Source of the DNA: an uncultured Amylibacter sp.
Lineage (GTDB): Bacteria; Pseudomonadota; Alphaproteobacteria; Rhodobacterales; Rhodobacteraceae
Assembly (NCBI GenBank): GCA_947497475.1
Contig: CANMGS010000001.1
Coordinates: forward strand, 1 to 64,000
Direction: 5' to 3'
Length of the DNA stretch: 64,000 nucleotides
Shown: positions 44,152-54,305 of the stretch, one piece after another
How the letters are laid out: every line of letters starts with the position of its first letter
How positions within the stretch are numbered: position 1 is the stretch's first letter
The notes under the pieces: generated by a model
What the model was told of the DNA's origin: nothing
Database searches by the model: none
Seen by the model: the letters and a program-made list of their open reading frames with translations, nothing else
Position numbers and translations under genes: made by a program

Positions 44152-45723
44152 TTAAGATTTCTGGAACATGGCAAGCATGCGCCGTGTTACGAGGAAACCA
44201 CCAAAGATATTGATGCCCGCCATAAAGACTGAAAGGCCAGCCAACAATATCACAAGGAATGAGCCTGATCCGATTTGCATCAATGCACCCAAGATGATGA
44301 TAGATGAAATCGCATTGGTCACAGCCATCAATGGCGTGTGCAGTGAATGCGCAACATTCCAGATCACTTGGAAACCAACAAAGATTGCCAGAACAAACAC
44401 AATAAAGTGCTGCATAAAGCTGGCAGGAGCAACCAAACCAACGCCCAATAGCAATGCCGCACCAACGGCAAGCAATGTTACTTGCTGTTTGGTTTGTGCT
44501 TTGAATGCTGCCACTTCTTGCGCGCGAATTTCTTCTGGCGTCAATTCAGGGGCTGTTTCTTTTGGCTTTGCCGCAATCGCCTGAATTTTTGGCGGTGGCG
44601 GTGGGAATGTTATCGCACCCTCATGCGTAATTGTAGCACCACGGATCACATCATCTTCCATATCATGATTGATTTGACCGTCTTTTTCAGGGGTCAAATC
44701 TGTCATCATGTGACGGATGTTTGTCGCATAAAGTGTCGATGATTGCGCTGCCATTTTCGCAGGGAAATCCGTGTAACCGATTACAGTCACGCCGTTATCA
44801 GACACAACTTTTTCGTCCATCACAGTCAGGTCACAGTTACCACCGCGCTCTGCTGCCAAATCGACAACAACTGAACCTGGTTTCATGGCCTGAACCATGT
44901 CTTCCAACCAAAGTTTTGGTGCATCACGACCTGGGATCAAAGCTGTTGTAATCACGATGTCCATATCTGGTGCAAGCTCGCGGAATTTCTCCAACTGCTT
45001 TTCACGGAACTCTGGGCTGGACGGGGCAGCATAACCACCTGTTTCAGCACCATCTGTTTGTGCTTCTTCGAATTCAAGGAATACGAATTCAGCACCCATA
45101 GATTCAATTTGCTCGGCCACTTCTGGACGTACGTCAAAGGCATAAACCATTGCACCCAGTGATTGAGCAGCACCAATAGCCGCCAAACCAGCAACACCAG
45201 CACCCACAACCAAAACCTTGGCAGGTGGCACTTTACCGGCAGCTGTGATTTGCCCCGTAAAGAAACGACCAAAATTGTTGCCCGCTTCCATAACAGCGCG
45301 ATAACCAGCAATGTTTGCCATGGATGACAATGCATCCATTTTCTGAGCACGCGAAATACGTGGCACCATGTCCATTGCAATCACATGCGCGCCTTTTTTA
45401 TTGGCGGCTTCCATTAGCTTTTCGTTTTGAGCAGGATAGAAGAATGAAATCAACGTTTGGCCTTTGCGCAAACGTTTCACTTCGATATCTTCTGGTGGGC
45501 GCACCTTCGCAACAATATCAGCTTCTTTATATAAAGCAGCAGCTGTATTAACGATTTTTACGCCAGCATCTTTATAATCTTGATCAGAAAAACGAGATGC
45601 ATCCCCTGCACCTTTTTCAATAAGACATTCAAATCCCAGTTTTTGTAATTCACGTGCAGACGATGGCGTCATTGCCACCCTTGTCTCACCTTCAAAGATC
45701 TCCTTTGGAGTACCTATGCGCAT
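44152..45723 (-). CDS. pntA: Proton-translocating NAD(P) transhydrogenase, alpha subunit
   Basis: 523 aa. The NAD(H)-binding dI domain fills residues 1-380 ([20 protein letters not shown]; Rossmann loop [37 protein letters not shown]). A Pro-rich linker and four C-terminal spans ([39 protein letters not shown] and two more) follow. It is a single fused alpha chain as in enterics, not the split PntAA/PntAB form common in some alphaproteobacteria. AAAGGAGG six bases before the ATG is a near-ideal ribosome site. First gene of pntAB. Confidence 0.96.
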   Translation of the reverse strand: MRIGTPKEIFEGETRVAMTPSSARELQKLGFECLIEKGAGDASRFSDQDYKDAGVKIVNTAAALYKEADIVAKVRPPEDIEVKRLRKGQTLISFFYPAQNEKLMEAANKKGAHVIAMDMVPRISRAQKMDALSSMANIAGYRAVMEAGNNFGRFFTGQITAAGKVPPAKVLVVGAGVAGLAAIGAAQSLGAMVYAFDVRPEVAEQIESMGAEFVFLEFEEAQTDGAETGGYAAPSSPEFREKQLEKFRELAPDMDIVITTALIPGRDAPKLWLEDMVQAMKPGSVVVDLAAERGGNCDLTVMDEKVVSDNGVTVIGYTDFPAKMAAQSSTLYATNIRHMMTDLTPEKDGQINHDMEDDVIRGATITHEGAITFPPPPPKIQAIAAKPKETAPELTPEEIRAQEVAAFKAQTKQQVTLLAVGAALLLGVGLVAPASFMQHFIVFVLAIFVGFQVIWNVAHSLHTPLMAVTNAISSIIILGALMQIGSGSFLVILLAGLSVFMAGINIFGGFLVTRRMLAMFQKS

Positions 45724-45964
45724 GACAAACCTCCTTTGTTCAAGCGTCCTCGATCTGTTGAAAGAATCGCGGATTTATACACAATGCACCCCTCTAACAC
45801 TTGAAACTATGAACGTGCATGCGTCATTCTGCGCTTAATTCGTTGATTTACGAATTTTACGTAATGTTATTTTCCAGAAAAATTTCCGATAGGAACGGAT
45901 ATAAAGTTTCAAAAAGGTAAGCTTTCTTAATTTCTTCTTGTACTTCTCGCCTTAAGTTTTAAAA

Positions 45965-45979
45965 TTGAACATCGTTCAA
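45965..45979. promoter_or_regulatory. Operator copy 1, upstream of tetR
   Basis: TTGAAC-ATC-GTTCAA, a perfect 6+3+6 palindrome 16 bases before the TetR-type gene. The core TGAAC-N3-GTTCA recurs three times before the downstream pspA-like gene. The position suits autorepression. Confidence 0.75.
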
Positions 45980-45995
45980 GCTACGAGGTTCCATA

Positions 45996-46598
45996 ATGCT
46001 AGGTAAAAGAGAGCAAAAACGTGCAGATCTAAAAGCAAAGTTACTTGCAGCTACGATATTGCGCATAGAGAATGATGGAATTGCATCGCTACGTGCGCGT
46101 GATCTTGCAAAAGACGCAGGCTGTGCATTAGGGGCAATTTACAACATCTATGAAGATTTAGATGAGTTAATCTTTCATGCCAAAGTAGAGATATTCCGCC
46201 GAATGGAAGAACGTCTTGCGGATACTATGTCAAATACACATGATCTATCGCCTCTAGATCAAATGAGAAAACTCACATCCAGCTATTTTCAATTTGCTCA
46301 AGACAACACAAAATTATGGACAGCTCTATTTACAGGCGATCTAACGGACCAACGCGATGTGCCAAAATGGTATCAAGATGCATTAATGCGCCTTATGGGA
46401 CATATCCATGGCCCCTTAAAAAAAATTGCGCCAAACACTTCAGATAAAGAACTCAGTTTGCAGACGCGAACATTATTTTCTGCGATTCACGGTGTGATTC
46501 TACTTTCAATTCAAGACAGACCATCAGGTGTAACCCATCAAGAAGTGGAAAAAGCCACTGATTGGCTCCTAGAATCCATATCTAAACATATGAAATAA
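45996..46598 (+). CDS. TetR-family repressor of the PspA/YiaAB-like module
   Basis: 200 aa. The N-terminal TetR DNA-binding domain is DGIASLRARDLAKDAGCALGAIYNIYEDLDELIFHA. A helical C-terminal ligand domain follows (TSSYFQFAQDNTKLWTALFTG, LFSAIHGVILLSIQD). GAGG lies seven bases before the ATG. The four TGAAC-N3-GTTCA palindromes in front of this gene and the next are its likely operators, with autoregulation. The inducer is unknown. It may sense a hydrophobic envelope stressor, given the PspA-like partner. Confidence 0.88.
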   Translation: MLGKREQKRADLKAKLLAATILRIENDGIASLRARDLAKDAGCALGAIYNIYEDLDELIFHAKVEIFRRMEERLADTMSNTHDLSPLDQMRKLTSSYFQFAQDNTKLWTALFTGDLTDQRDVPKWYQDALMRLMGHIHGPLKKIAPNTSDKELSLQTRTLFSAIHGVILLSIQDRPSGVTHQEVEKATDWLLESISKHMK

Positions 46599-46617
46599 AA
46601 CATAAATCAAAAATAAA

Positions 46618-46630
46618 TGAACATTGTTCA
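46618..46630. promoter_or_regulatory. Operator copy 2, TGAAC-ATT-GTTCA
   Basis: Palindromic copy 20 bases past the tetR stop and 10 bases before copy 3. It shares TGAAC and GTTCA arms with the other three sites and differs only in the 3-base centre. Confidence 0.72.
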
Positions 46631-46640
46631 AAATAATACT

Positions 46641-46653
46641 TGAACGTTGTTCA
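46641..46653. promoter_or_regulatory. Operator copy 3, TGAAC-GTT-GTTCA, overlapping a possible -35
   Basis: The site includes TTGAAC (46640-46645), which resembles a -35 hexamer. A repressor bound here would block the promoter of the pspA-like gene. It is the exact reverse complement of copy 4. Confidence 0.74.
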
Positions 46654-46675
46654 CATTTTTCCTACACCCAATTTA

Positions 46676-46688
46676 TGAACAACGTTCA
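46676..46688. promoter_or_regulatory. Operator copy 4, TGAAC-AAC-GTTCA
   Basis: Exact reverse complement of copy 3, ending 15 bases before the pspA-like ATG, so it probably lies in the leader or at the transcription start. Copies 3 and 4 are centred 35 bases apart, which would allow two bound dimers. Confidence 0.74.
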
Positions 46689-46703
46689 CGAAAGGAAATG
46701 AAA

Positions 46704-47393
46704 ATGTTCACAATGATGAAAACACTATTCGCTGGAAGCGCTGCCCGTAACGAAGCCAAGCTACGCGATCATTATGCTCTAGATTTGATTGACCAAAAAA
46801 TCAGAGAAACAGAAACTGCATTAAAAGCAGCTAAGGCAACTTTAGCATCACAAATACAACGCAGTCGTTCTGAAACGGCACAACGTGATGCTTTGAACAC
46901 TCGGATAAAAGATTTGGTATCTCGCGCACAACAAGCAATGGAAGCTGGCGATAAAAATCTGGCACATGATGCAGCAGCAGCCATCGCAGACATGGAAAAC
47001 GAAGCTGCTGTTCGAACAAATACGCTGACAAGTTTAAATCAACAAATCGAACGTATTCGTCTTGCCGTTGAAAAATCACAACGACGCTTGATCGATCTAA
47101 AACAAGGCGCAATGACAGCAAAATCAGTTCGTGCGGAGCAAAAGACCAATGTTGCAATCGCACGATCTTTGCCGAACGCCCCTGCTCGCGAAGCTCAGGA
47201 TCTGATCGACGAAGTTTTAGCAAAAGATAGCCCGTCGGATTTGGCCGACATCTTTGAAGAGATCGAAGATAATGTAACCCATAAAACAATCGAAGAACGT
47301 TTGGGCAATGCAGGATTTGGATCAAAATCTAAAGTAAGCGCAGAAGATGTTTTGGCTCGTTTTTCAAATAGTCATAAAAAAGCCAAAAAATAA
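46704..47393 (+). CDS. PspA/IM30-family coiled-coil protein
   Basis: About 229-aa protein made mostly of long charged helices with heptad-like spacing (YALDLIDQKIRETETALKAAKATLASQIQRS, NQQIERIRLAVEKSQRRLIDLK), as in PspA/IM30/Vipp1. A C-terminal region of about 80 residues (LIDEVLAKDSPSDLADIFEEIE, ISAEDVLARFSN-like end) follows. Such proteins coat and stabilise the inner membrane under stress. The start at 46704 is chosen since AAAGG lies eight bases upstream; the ATG two codons earlier is too close to it. PspF, PspB and PspC are absent. Control is probably by the TetR repressor instead. Confidence 0.75.
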   Translation: MFTMMKTLFAGSAARNEAKLRDHYALDLIDQKIRETETALKAAKATLASQIQRSRSETAQRDALNTRIKDLVSRAQQAMEAGDKNLAHDAAAAIADMENEAAVRTNTLTSLNQQIERIRLAVEKSQRRLIDLKQGAMTAKSVRAEQKTNVAIARSLPNAPAREAQDLIDEVLAKDSPSDLADIFEEIEDNVTHKTIEERLGNAGFGSKSKVSAEDVLARFSNSHKKAKK

Positions 47394-47446
47394 GTTAATT
47401 CCACCAACCATAAAAACAAAAACATTGTATAAAAAGGAAAATGAAA

Positions 47447-47728
47447 ATGAAAATGTTTAACCAATATGATAATTCAACATCAATCTACACACTCCTAAAC
47501 CTAGCAGGATGCACTATCGCTTACTTAATGTTGGCAGGGTCGATCTACTATGCACCCGTTGACTTTTCGACCAAGGGTTACTGGGCAATGGGTATTTTGC
47601 TGCTAACGATTTCACTGATCAACGTTGTAAAATACCGCTTTGATGAACGTTCAACAAATGACCGTATTCGTAAAATCGAAGATGCGAAAAACGAAAAATT
47701 ATTGTCAGAATTTGTCGGTGATAAATAA
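47447..47728 (+). CDS. YiaA/YiaB-like two-span inner membrane protein
   Basis: About 93 aa with two membrane spans (YTLLNLAGCTIAYLMLAGSIYYA and KGYWAMGILLLTISLINVVKY) joined by the short loop PVDFSTKGY, then a charged cytosolic tail (RFDERSTNDRIRKIEDAKNEK). Spacing and the KGYW loop resemble the YiaA/YiaB domain. Three in-frame ATGs lie six bases apart; the middle one has the best distance (9) from AAGG. It follows the pspA-like gene by 53 bases and ends in a terminator, completing a three-gene membrane-stress unit. Confidence 0.75.
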   Translation: MKMFNQYDNSTSIYTLLNLAGCTIAYLMLAGSIYYAPVDFSTKGYWAMGILLLTISLINVVKYRFDERSTNDRIRKIEDAKNEKLLSEFVGDK

Positions 47729-47750
47729 GATAACAGCTTTCATAAAAGAA

Positions 47751-47781
47751 AAGGCGCAGTAAAAATACTGCGCCTTTTTTA
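47751..47781. terminator. Bidirectional terminator between yiaAB-like gene and yebC
   Basis: Perfect 11-bp stem AAGGCGCAGTA/TACTGCGCCTT with an AAAA loop, A-run before and T-run after. It can end transcripts of the stress module on plus and of the yebC-type gene on minus. Confidence 0.92.
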
Positions 47782-47800
47782 TACCTATAGAAACTCTTGC

Positions 47801-48541
47801 TTAAAGCTGTGCCAAAACCTCGTCCGAGACATCCATATTTGTCGTTACTTTTTGAACGTCGTCGTCTTCTTCAAGGTTTTCGATCAAGCGCATCAGCTTT
47901 TCAGCACCTTCCAAATCCAAATCCGTCGTCGTAGTCGGCTTCCAAATCAGTTTTGTGCTTTCAGACTCGCCCAATGCAGCTTCCAAAGCGTTTGAAACAT
48001 CATTCAAAGATGTGTCTTCACAATAAATATCGTGACCATCTTCTGAACTTTCCACATCTTCGGCACCCGCTTCGATCGCATGTTCAAACATTGTATCTGC
48101 ATCTGTGGCATCCGCAGGATACACAACCAAACCTTTGCGTTCGAACATGAATGAAACAGCGCCTGTCTCAGCCAGATTACCGCCGGATTTAGTGAACAAA
48201 GACCGTACAGTTGATGCTGTACGGTTTTTATTATCTGTCATCGTTTCCACAATCACAGCAACACCGTTTGGCCCATACCCTTCGTAACGGATTTCATCGT
48301 AGTTTTCGGCATCCCCACCAACGGCTTTGTTAATCGCACGTTCAATCACGTCCTTTGGAACGGATTGCGATTTCGCTTCTTTCACAGCCAAACGCAGGCG
48401 TGGGTTTTTATCAGGATCAGGGTCACCCATTTTCGCAGCAACAGTGATCTCTTTTGCAAGTTTTGAGAAAAGCTTAGAGCGCAGCTTATCCTGACGCCCT
48501 TTACGGTGCTGAATATTTGCCCATTTGGAATGGCCTGCCAT
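47801..48541 (-). CDS. YebC/PmpR-family transcriptional regulator / translation factor
   Basis: 246 aa with the unmistakable family N-terminus [62 protein letters not shown] and a C-terminal acidic domain ending [15 protein letters not shown] follow. Family members bind DNA as regulators, and recent work also links them to ribosome stalling at proline stretches. AAAGGGG precedes the ATG. In many genomes it is next to the Holliday junction genes ruvCAB. Here it is not. Confidence 0.95.
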   Translation of the reverse strand: MAGHSKWANIQHRKGRQDKLRSKLFSKLAKEITVAAKMGDPDPDKNPRLRLAVKEAKSQSVPKDVIERAINKAVGGDAENYDEIRYEGYGPNGVAVIVETMTDNKNRTASTVRSLFTKSGGNLAETGAVSFMFERKGLVVYPADATDADTMFEHAIEAGAEDVESSEDGHDIYCEDTSLNDVSNALEAALGESESTKLIWKPTTTTDLDLEGAEKLMRLIENLEEDDDVQKVTTNMDVSDEVLAQL

Positions 48542-48659
48542 AATGCGAACCCCTTTAGTAATACGTGTTTCGGGACTTATAAGCGCCGAAACGGGGGAAA
48601 TTCAAGACTAGTCTGCAAATTAAGCGGCAAAGCAATTGGGCATCCGTCCCAAAGGCTTT

Positions 48660-48698
48660 GCTCGGCCCCTTAGGGCTCGATGCCCTAAGGGGCCGAGC
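48660..48698. repeat. Perfect 17-bp hairpin after the second SLC13 gene
   Basis: Arms of 17 bases (48660-48676 and 48682-48698) pair perfectly around a 5-base loop and read GCTCGGCCCC followed by TTAGGGC. It begins four bases after the permease stop on the minus strand. There is no T-run on either side, so it is either a Rho-dependent or 3'-stabilising element or a repeat insertion. Confidence 0.75.
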
Positions 48699-48702
48699 CT
48701 CG

Positions 48703-50481
<1,779 letters not shown>

Positions 50482-50536
50482 ATCCCTACTCCTGTCTTTT
50501 AGGTATGGTGGCTGAACTTAGATACGACTGCAAGCT

Positions 50537-51439
50537 TTAGTGGTGCTCTTCATCACGCGGTTGCACCAGAAAAATACCAATCATCATTAAAACCAAAGCC
50601 ATCCAAACCCATGAGGAATATGTTTCTCCTAACAAAAGCATAGACCACAACACACCTGTGCCTGTCACAAGATAAGCCACTTGCGCTGCAAACACAGGCC
50701 CCGCACGACCAACCAGCCAAACATATCCTGTATAAGCCAATCCATGCAAAAAACCCATTGCCAGTAAAGACCATTCAGGTAATCCCCAAGCATGATCCAA
50801 TGAAACCCATTGCCCCGTTTGTGCAGCTATTGGCCCAGATATCATTGCTCCTAAAAATGAAGCCCCCATCAACGCCTGAACAGGACTTAACCCGCGCAAT
50901 GTAAATTTGCCCACAAAGTTATCTTCAAATCCGTAACAGAGCGGCGCAATACACGCGATCAGGACAAAGATAGCTTTTGCAGGGTCAGGCAAACTGGTTG
51001 ACGGCCCCACAAGCAACACAATCGCTGACATACCAATCAAAACACCCATTAAACGACGCCATTGGAAACCTTCTAATCCCAATACAATTGCAATTGGCAT
51101 CGCAAACATCGGAACCAATGAAATCGTAATAGCATAAACACCTGCAGGAATATGTTGGATGACATAATAACTGACAGTCGCAGGAATAAGAGTGCCCAGA
51201 AAAGCAATCCCAAGAAAGACAATCACATGATCACGCGTTAATTTTGGAAAACCACCTTGTATATAGGCAACCAAACCAAGTGAAATCAGCGAAAAGATAA
51301 ACTGCCAAAAAACAAGCCCAAGTTCGGCATGACCCGTCGATACAATGATTTTTGCCAATGGCAGGGTCAGCCCCCATGTTGCGCCAAACAGCAAAAGGGC
51401 CGCAAAAAGCCCCACGCGGCTGTTTATAAACGCGCTCAC
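50537..51439 (-). CDS. DMT-family exporter (EamA domain)
   Basis: 300 aa with about ten membrane spans arranged as two EamA repeats: LLFGATWGLTLPLAKIIV near the start, PATVSYYVIQHIPAGVYAITISLVPMFAM at the end of repeat 1, and AYLVTGTGVLWSMLLLGETYSSWVW at the end of repeat 2. The likely role is metabolite or amino acid export; the substrate is unknown. It starts with GTG overlapping the stop of the phosphoesterase gene by four bases (GTGA), so the two are co-translated. Confidence 0.88.
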   Translation of the reverse strand: MSAFINSRVGLFAALLLFGATWGLTLPLAKIIVSTGHAELGLVFWQFIFSLISLGLVAYIQGGFPKLTRDHVIVFLGIAFLGTLIPATVSYYVIQHIPAGVYAITISLVPMFAMPIAIVLGLEGFQWRRLMGVLIGMSAIVLLVGPSTSLPDPAKAIFVLIACIAPLCYGFEDNFVGKFTLRGLSPVQALMGASFLGAMISGPIAAQTGQWVSLDHAWGLPEWSLLAMGFLHGLAYTGYVWLVGRAGPVFAAQVAYLVTGTGVLWSMLLLGETYSSWVWMALVLMMIGIFLVQPRDEEHH

Positions 51440-52251
51440 ACAGGCCCTGACTGTTGCAAACGCCCGCCTTGGCGCACTTGCACAACATCAATCGCTAAAC
51501 CAGTCTTATCGTCTGTTTCCACAAACACACCAGACAAAGTCGCCTCGCCTTTTGCAGGGGTAAACCGCTCTTTGTTCATCCCTGTCACAAAACGGCGCAA
51601 AGGTTCCATTTTCTCCATGCCGATCACGCTGTTATAATCGCCACACATTCCCGCATCAGATTGCAACGCTGTCCCGCCCGGCAAAATTTGCGTATCCGAG
51701 GTCGGCACATGTGTATGCGTGCCTACAACCAGTGATGCACGCCCATCCAGCCAATGCCCCATGCCCATTTTCTCAGAGGTTGCTTCTGCATGGAAATCCA
51801 CAATCACCGCATCAGCAGTTTTGCCCAACGGAGCCGCTTTCAAAGCTTGATCCAAATGTGAAAACGGATCAGAGAAAGGCTTCTTCATAAACACCTGCCC
51901 CAGCGCTTGGGCCACAAACACCTTTTTGCCATTCGCAGCATTAAACAAACGCGCGCCCTTACCAGGGGCAATCGCTGCATAATTCAAAGGGCGCAGAATA
52001 CGTTGGTCTTCTTCCACACCTTTCATCATATCGCGTTGATCAAAAGCATGATCGCCAAGGGTCACGCAATCGGCCCCTGCTTCGAATAGAATTTTAGCAT
52101 GCCCAATAGACAGCCCCATCCCGCCCGTGGCGTTTTCGCCATTGACCACAACAAAATCCAACCGCCAGTCTTTACGCAACTGTGGCAATCGCTCTGCCAC
52201 AGCTTTGCGGCCAGCGCGGCCCATCACATCACCAAGAAATAAAAGTCTCAT
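51436..52251 (-). CDS. YmdB-type metallophosphoesterase (TIGR00282 family)
   Basis: 271-aa calcineurin-like phosphoesterase. The N-terminal metal motif is LLFLGDVMGRAGRKAV with Asp 8. FVVVNGENATGGMGLS (Asn and Glu ligands), DCVTLGDHAFDQRD, VIVDFHAEATSEKMGMGHWLDGRASLVVGTHTHVPTSD and SDAGMCGDYNSVIGM are all conserved in YmdB/TIGR00282 proteins, which hydrolyse 2',3'-cyclic nucleotides or cAMP in vitro. The four-base overlap with the exporter gene is the only context. Biological role in this group is open. Confidence 0.93.
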   Translation of the reverse strand: MRLLFLGDVMGRAGRKAVAERLPQLRKDWRLDFVVVNGENATGGMGLSIGHAKILFEAGADCVTLGDHAFDQRDMMKGVEEDQRILRPLNYAAIAPGKGARLFNAANGKKVFVAQALGQVFMKKPFSDPFSHLDQALKAAPLGKTADAVIVDFHAEATSEKMGMGHWLDGRASLVVGTHTHVPTSDTQILPGGTALQSDAGMCGDYNSVIGMEKMEPLRRFVTGMNKERFTPAKGEATLSGVFVETDDKTGLAIDVVQVRQGGRLQQSGPV

Positions 52252-52485
52252 AGAACCGCGATATAACGAGATGATCAGGAATGCTAGCAGGTTTTGCCCG
52301 CAATATGCTTCAATCTATAAACGTGTCATTTTGATTTTTTGATCAAATTGCCAGCATATCGCTGCAAAAATATGCAAATCACCAGAAAAGAATAATAAAG
52401 CCTTTTGAAAATAGGTCACAATACTTGCCCTAAAGCCTATTTCACCCAAATCTCAATGATACGAACATCACCCAGGAGCGATCCA

Positions 52486-52740
52486 ATGAAAATGCTACAC
52501 TTTGAACAAACTTCTCTAAACACAGCACCAAGCTATAAACAGATACTGTCAAAGCTTCAGACCTTTGAACAAAAAACAGCCTTACTCATCTCGAAAGCAT
52601 TCACAAACTTTCAAATAAACCGTTTGTCATCTGCTTTAAATAATATGTCAGACGATCAATTGACGCGTATTGGCCTGGAACGCAAAGACATCAGAAAACA
52701 CGCCGAAAAACTGATAAAATACGAATACGACGGTCTTTAA
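52486..52740 (+). CDS. Small DUF1127-like protein
   Basis: 84 aa. The C-terminal half (INRLSSALNNMSDDQLTRIGLERKDIRKHAEKL) fits the DUF1127 pattern of a helix followed by LSD-x-L-x-x-IG-x-x-R-x-x-I, and the end YEYDGL is typical of Rhodobacterales members. In other alphaproteobacteria small DUF1127 proteins affect RNA turnover and phosphate or stress responses. The ATG at 52486 is set by AGGAG seven bases upstream. It stands alone with a terminator about 100 bases after its stop. Confidence 0.75.
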   Translation: MKMLHFEQTSLNTAPSYKQILSKLQTFEQKTALLISKAFTNFQINRLSSALNNMSDDQLTRIGLERKDIRKHAEKLIKYEYDGL

Positions 52741-52837
52741 GATACGTCACAAAGTTGTCGATGCTGTTCTCGCTCCTCCCTGAGAAAGTACACCATCGCA
52801 CGTTAACGGCCTATCCTCCCAGATACCGTTAACAACA

Positions 52838-52873
52838 GGGGTTAATATTACGGGAGAGTATTAACCCCTTTCC
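52838..52873 (+). terminator. Hairpin terminator downstream of the DUF1127-like gene
   Basis: Perfect 10-bp stem GGGGTTAATA/TATTAACCCC around an 11-base loop, followed by TTTCCTT. The U tract is interrupted by two C, so termination may be partial. Confidence 0.65.
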
Positions 52874-52932
52874 TTATATATTCTAAATGTCTGTTATTTC
52901 GGATAAAATGGGGATTAAGGTAGCACTTTAAA

Positions 52933-53307
52933 TTATGAAGCGCTGCATTGCTTTAATGGTCCGTATTTGTTCGGAAAATCCCACACTATGGTCAACTCTT
53001 CCCCAGAAAGTGTCATATTGAGAAGGTAATTGCGAACTGTATCCTCACCACATAAGGCATTTGCCCCAGTGAAGATGCCATCTCCCCGTTTTTCTATTGG
53101 GAGCCAAGTGAGTTTGCACCAAATTACACCACGCTTTAACCACTGAGAATTGATAGCAAAGGGTTCTGATTGCACCAAACTTCCAGGGACTACGGGCGCA
53201 CGTGCACATTGTTTTTCTGTTCCCCAAGTTCCATATAGCACTTCGCGTTCATCAGCTATTGCGGGAACAGAAAGGAAGAAAAAGAGTATCATTAGTATGT
53301 AGCGCAT
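52933..53307 (-). CDS. Small exported hypothetical protein
   Basis: 124 aa with a signal peptide (MRYILMILFFFLSVPAIA). The mature part begins EREVLYGTWGTEKQCARAP and has four Cys (in KQCAR, VIWCKLTW, NALCGED and LKQCSAS), which could form two disulfides. Other blocks are YGTWG and LTIVWDFPNKYG, reminiscent of small periplasmic lipocalin-like or META-type proteins, but no family is claimed. It stands alone in the gene-poor part of the window. Confidence 0.6.
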   Translation of the reverse strand: MRYILMILFFFLSVPAIADEREVLYGTWGTEKQCARAPVVPGSLVQSEPFAINSQWLKRGVIWCKLTWLPIEKRGDGIFTGANALCGEDTVRNYLLNMTLSGEELTIVWDFPNKYGPLKQCSAS

Positions 53308-53536
53308 GAAACATGTCTACCAACATTGTACTGTGCTTACTAATCAAATTGTCTTGATCAAGATTTTAAAGAATATGTCCACTGTTGGAATCAATGAACA
53401 TTTTCAAGTGGAATAAAAACTGCCAATAAGCGACATCTCTATTTGGTCTCTCTAACTTAGCTTAAATGTCTTTTAAGGGCTCAAAGCAAACAAAAGCGAA
53501 TATCAGCTATGGGGGACAAAGCCACCGTTGGCTAAT

Positions 53537-53767
53537 TCAGCTTGGGCAGCTTTGGAGGATCCAGGCTGCAACGCCAAGTGAACCAAAGAGCGTAGCCGCC
53601 TGAACCACATTGATAAGCAAGGTACGCTGAAATTTCTTGGCTCCAACAAGCGCGAGAACAGCATCTTTCGGTCCGAATTGGTTATGCTTTGCAACAAGAT
53701 AGGTAAGCAGAAACACCCCAGGCCAAAAAACAAGATGTACTAAAGCTAAACTTTCGCTACACGGCAT
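53537..53767 (-). CDS. Possible small membrane protein (about 76 aa)
   Basis: A hydrophobic frame with a membrane span (LVHLVFWPGVFLLTYLVA), a basic loop (PKDAVLALVGAKKFQRTLL) and a second span (INVVQAATLFGSLGVAAWIL). AAAGG lies nine bases before the ATG at 53767; an ATG three codons earlier is too close to it. The hydrophobic-basic-hydrophobic pattern is protein-like. A second open frame overlaps most of the region on the same strand but has a less plausible composition. No family recognised. Confidence 0.4.
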   Translation of the reverse strand: MPCSESLALVHLVFWPGVFLLTYLVAKHNQFGPKDAVLALVGAKKFQRTLLINVVQAATLFGSLGVAAWILQSCPS

Positions 53768-53827
53768 AGTTGGCATCCTTTACTCTAAAACGTTCTTTAC
53801 TGGATCATATACAAGCTGGTTAGTCTA

Positions 53828-53856
53828 GGTGTCACTTTGGGCTCAAAGCAGACATT
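53828..53856. repeat. Dispersed inverted repeat, degenerate copy
   Basis: GGTGTC and GACATT arms around CTTTGGGCTCAAAGCA. The spacer holds an inner palindrome CTTTGGGCTCAAAG. It is related to the copies at 130, 54194 and 54675. A still more eroded piece, AATGTC then AAGGGCTCAAAGC, lies at 53465. Confidence 0.5.
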
Positions 53857-53891
53857 TTTGAAAGAAATGGATGGCTATTTCTGTTTGATAA

Positions 53892-54107
53892 TCATTTATT
53901 TTTGCCGTTTAGAAACATTTTCCATAAATCGCGAGCTATGACAAATACACACCATGTTATGACAAGTAAATTTCCATACCAAAATCGTTGATAGAAAGAA
54001 TTATCACTAAACAAAAGTGATGTGCCTAATCCAAACAATGCAGAATGAAGGAGTATGGAGCTCCAAGAACCTGATCTGATTTTGTAATTTTTATGTTTGA
54101 AACCCAC
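53892..54107 (-). CDS. Possible small two-span membrane protein (71 aa)
   Basis: Frame with a GTG start at 54107 and AAAGG five bases before it. Basic N-terminus (GFKHKNYKIRSG), a first span (WSSILLHSALFGLGTSLLF), a short loop with SFYQRFWYG, a second span (NLLVITWCVFVIA) and a basic tail (LWKMFLNGKNK). This obeys the positive-inside rule with both ends cytosolic. No family is recognised, and there are no neighbours to suggest a function. Confidence 0.42.
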   Translation of the reverse strand: MGFKHKNYKIRSGSWSSILLHSALFGLGTSLLFSDNSFYQRFWYGNLLVITWCVFVIARDLWKMFLNGKNK

Positions 54108-54193
54108 ACTAAAGCCTTTGAGAAATCATCCCAAATTATATTGATAGACAAAAAAAGCCAAGTGTAGAAATCTTGTGAATATTTCTAGACATG

Positions 54194-54223
54194 AATGTCT
54201 AATATGGGCTCATAGCGGACATT
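54194..54223. repeat. Dispersed inverted repeat, copy
   Basis: AATGTC and GACATT arms around TAATATGGGCTCATAGCG. The right half GGGCTCATAGCGGA is identical to that of the copy at 54675 and differs by one base from the copy at 130. Confidence 0.6.
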
Positions 54224-54305
54224 ACTAAATATCTCCTAAGTCAGGCAAATATGACAATTATTTTATGAAGTGATATGACATAAACGTTAAAAGGAGTAAT
54301 CGTTT

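Noticed and set aside
53503-53733. A 76-codon frame overlapping the candidate small membrane protein
   Set aside because: Less regular hydrophobic pattern and no ribosome site at a useful distance. The alternative frame at 53537-53767 was kept with low confidence.
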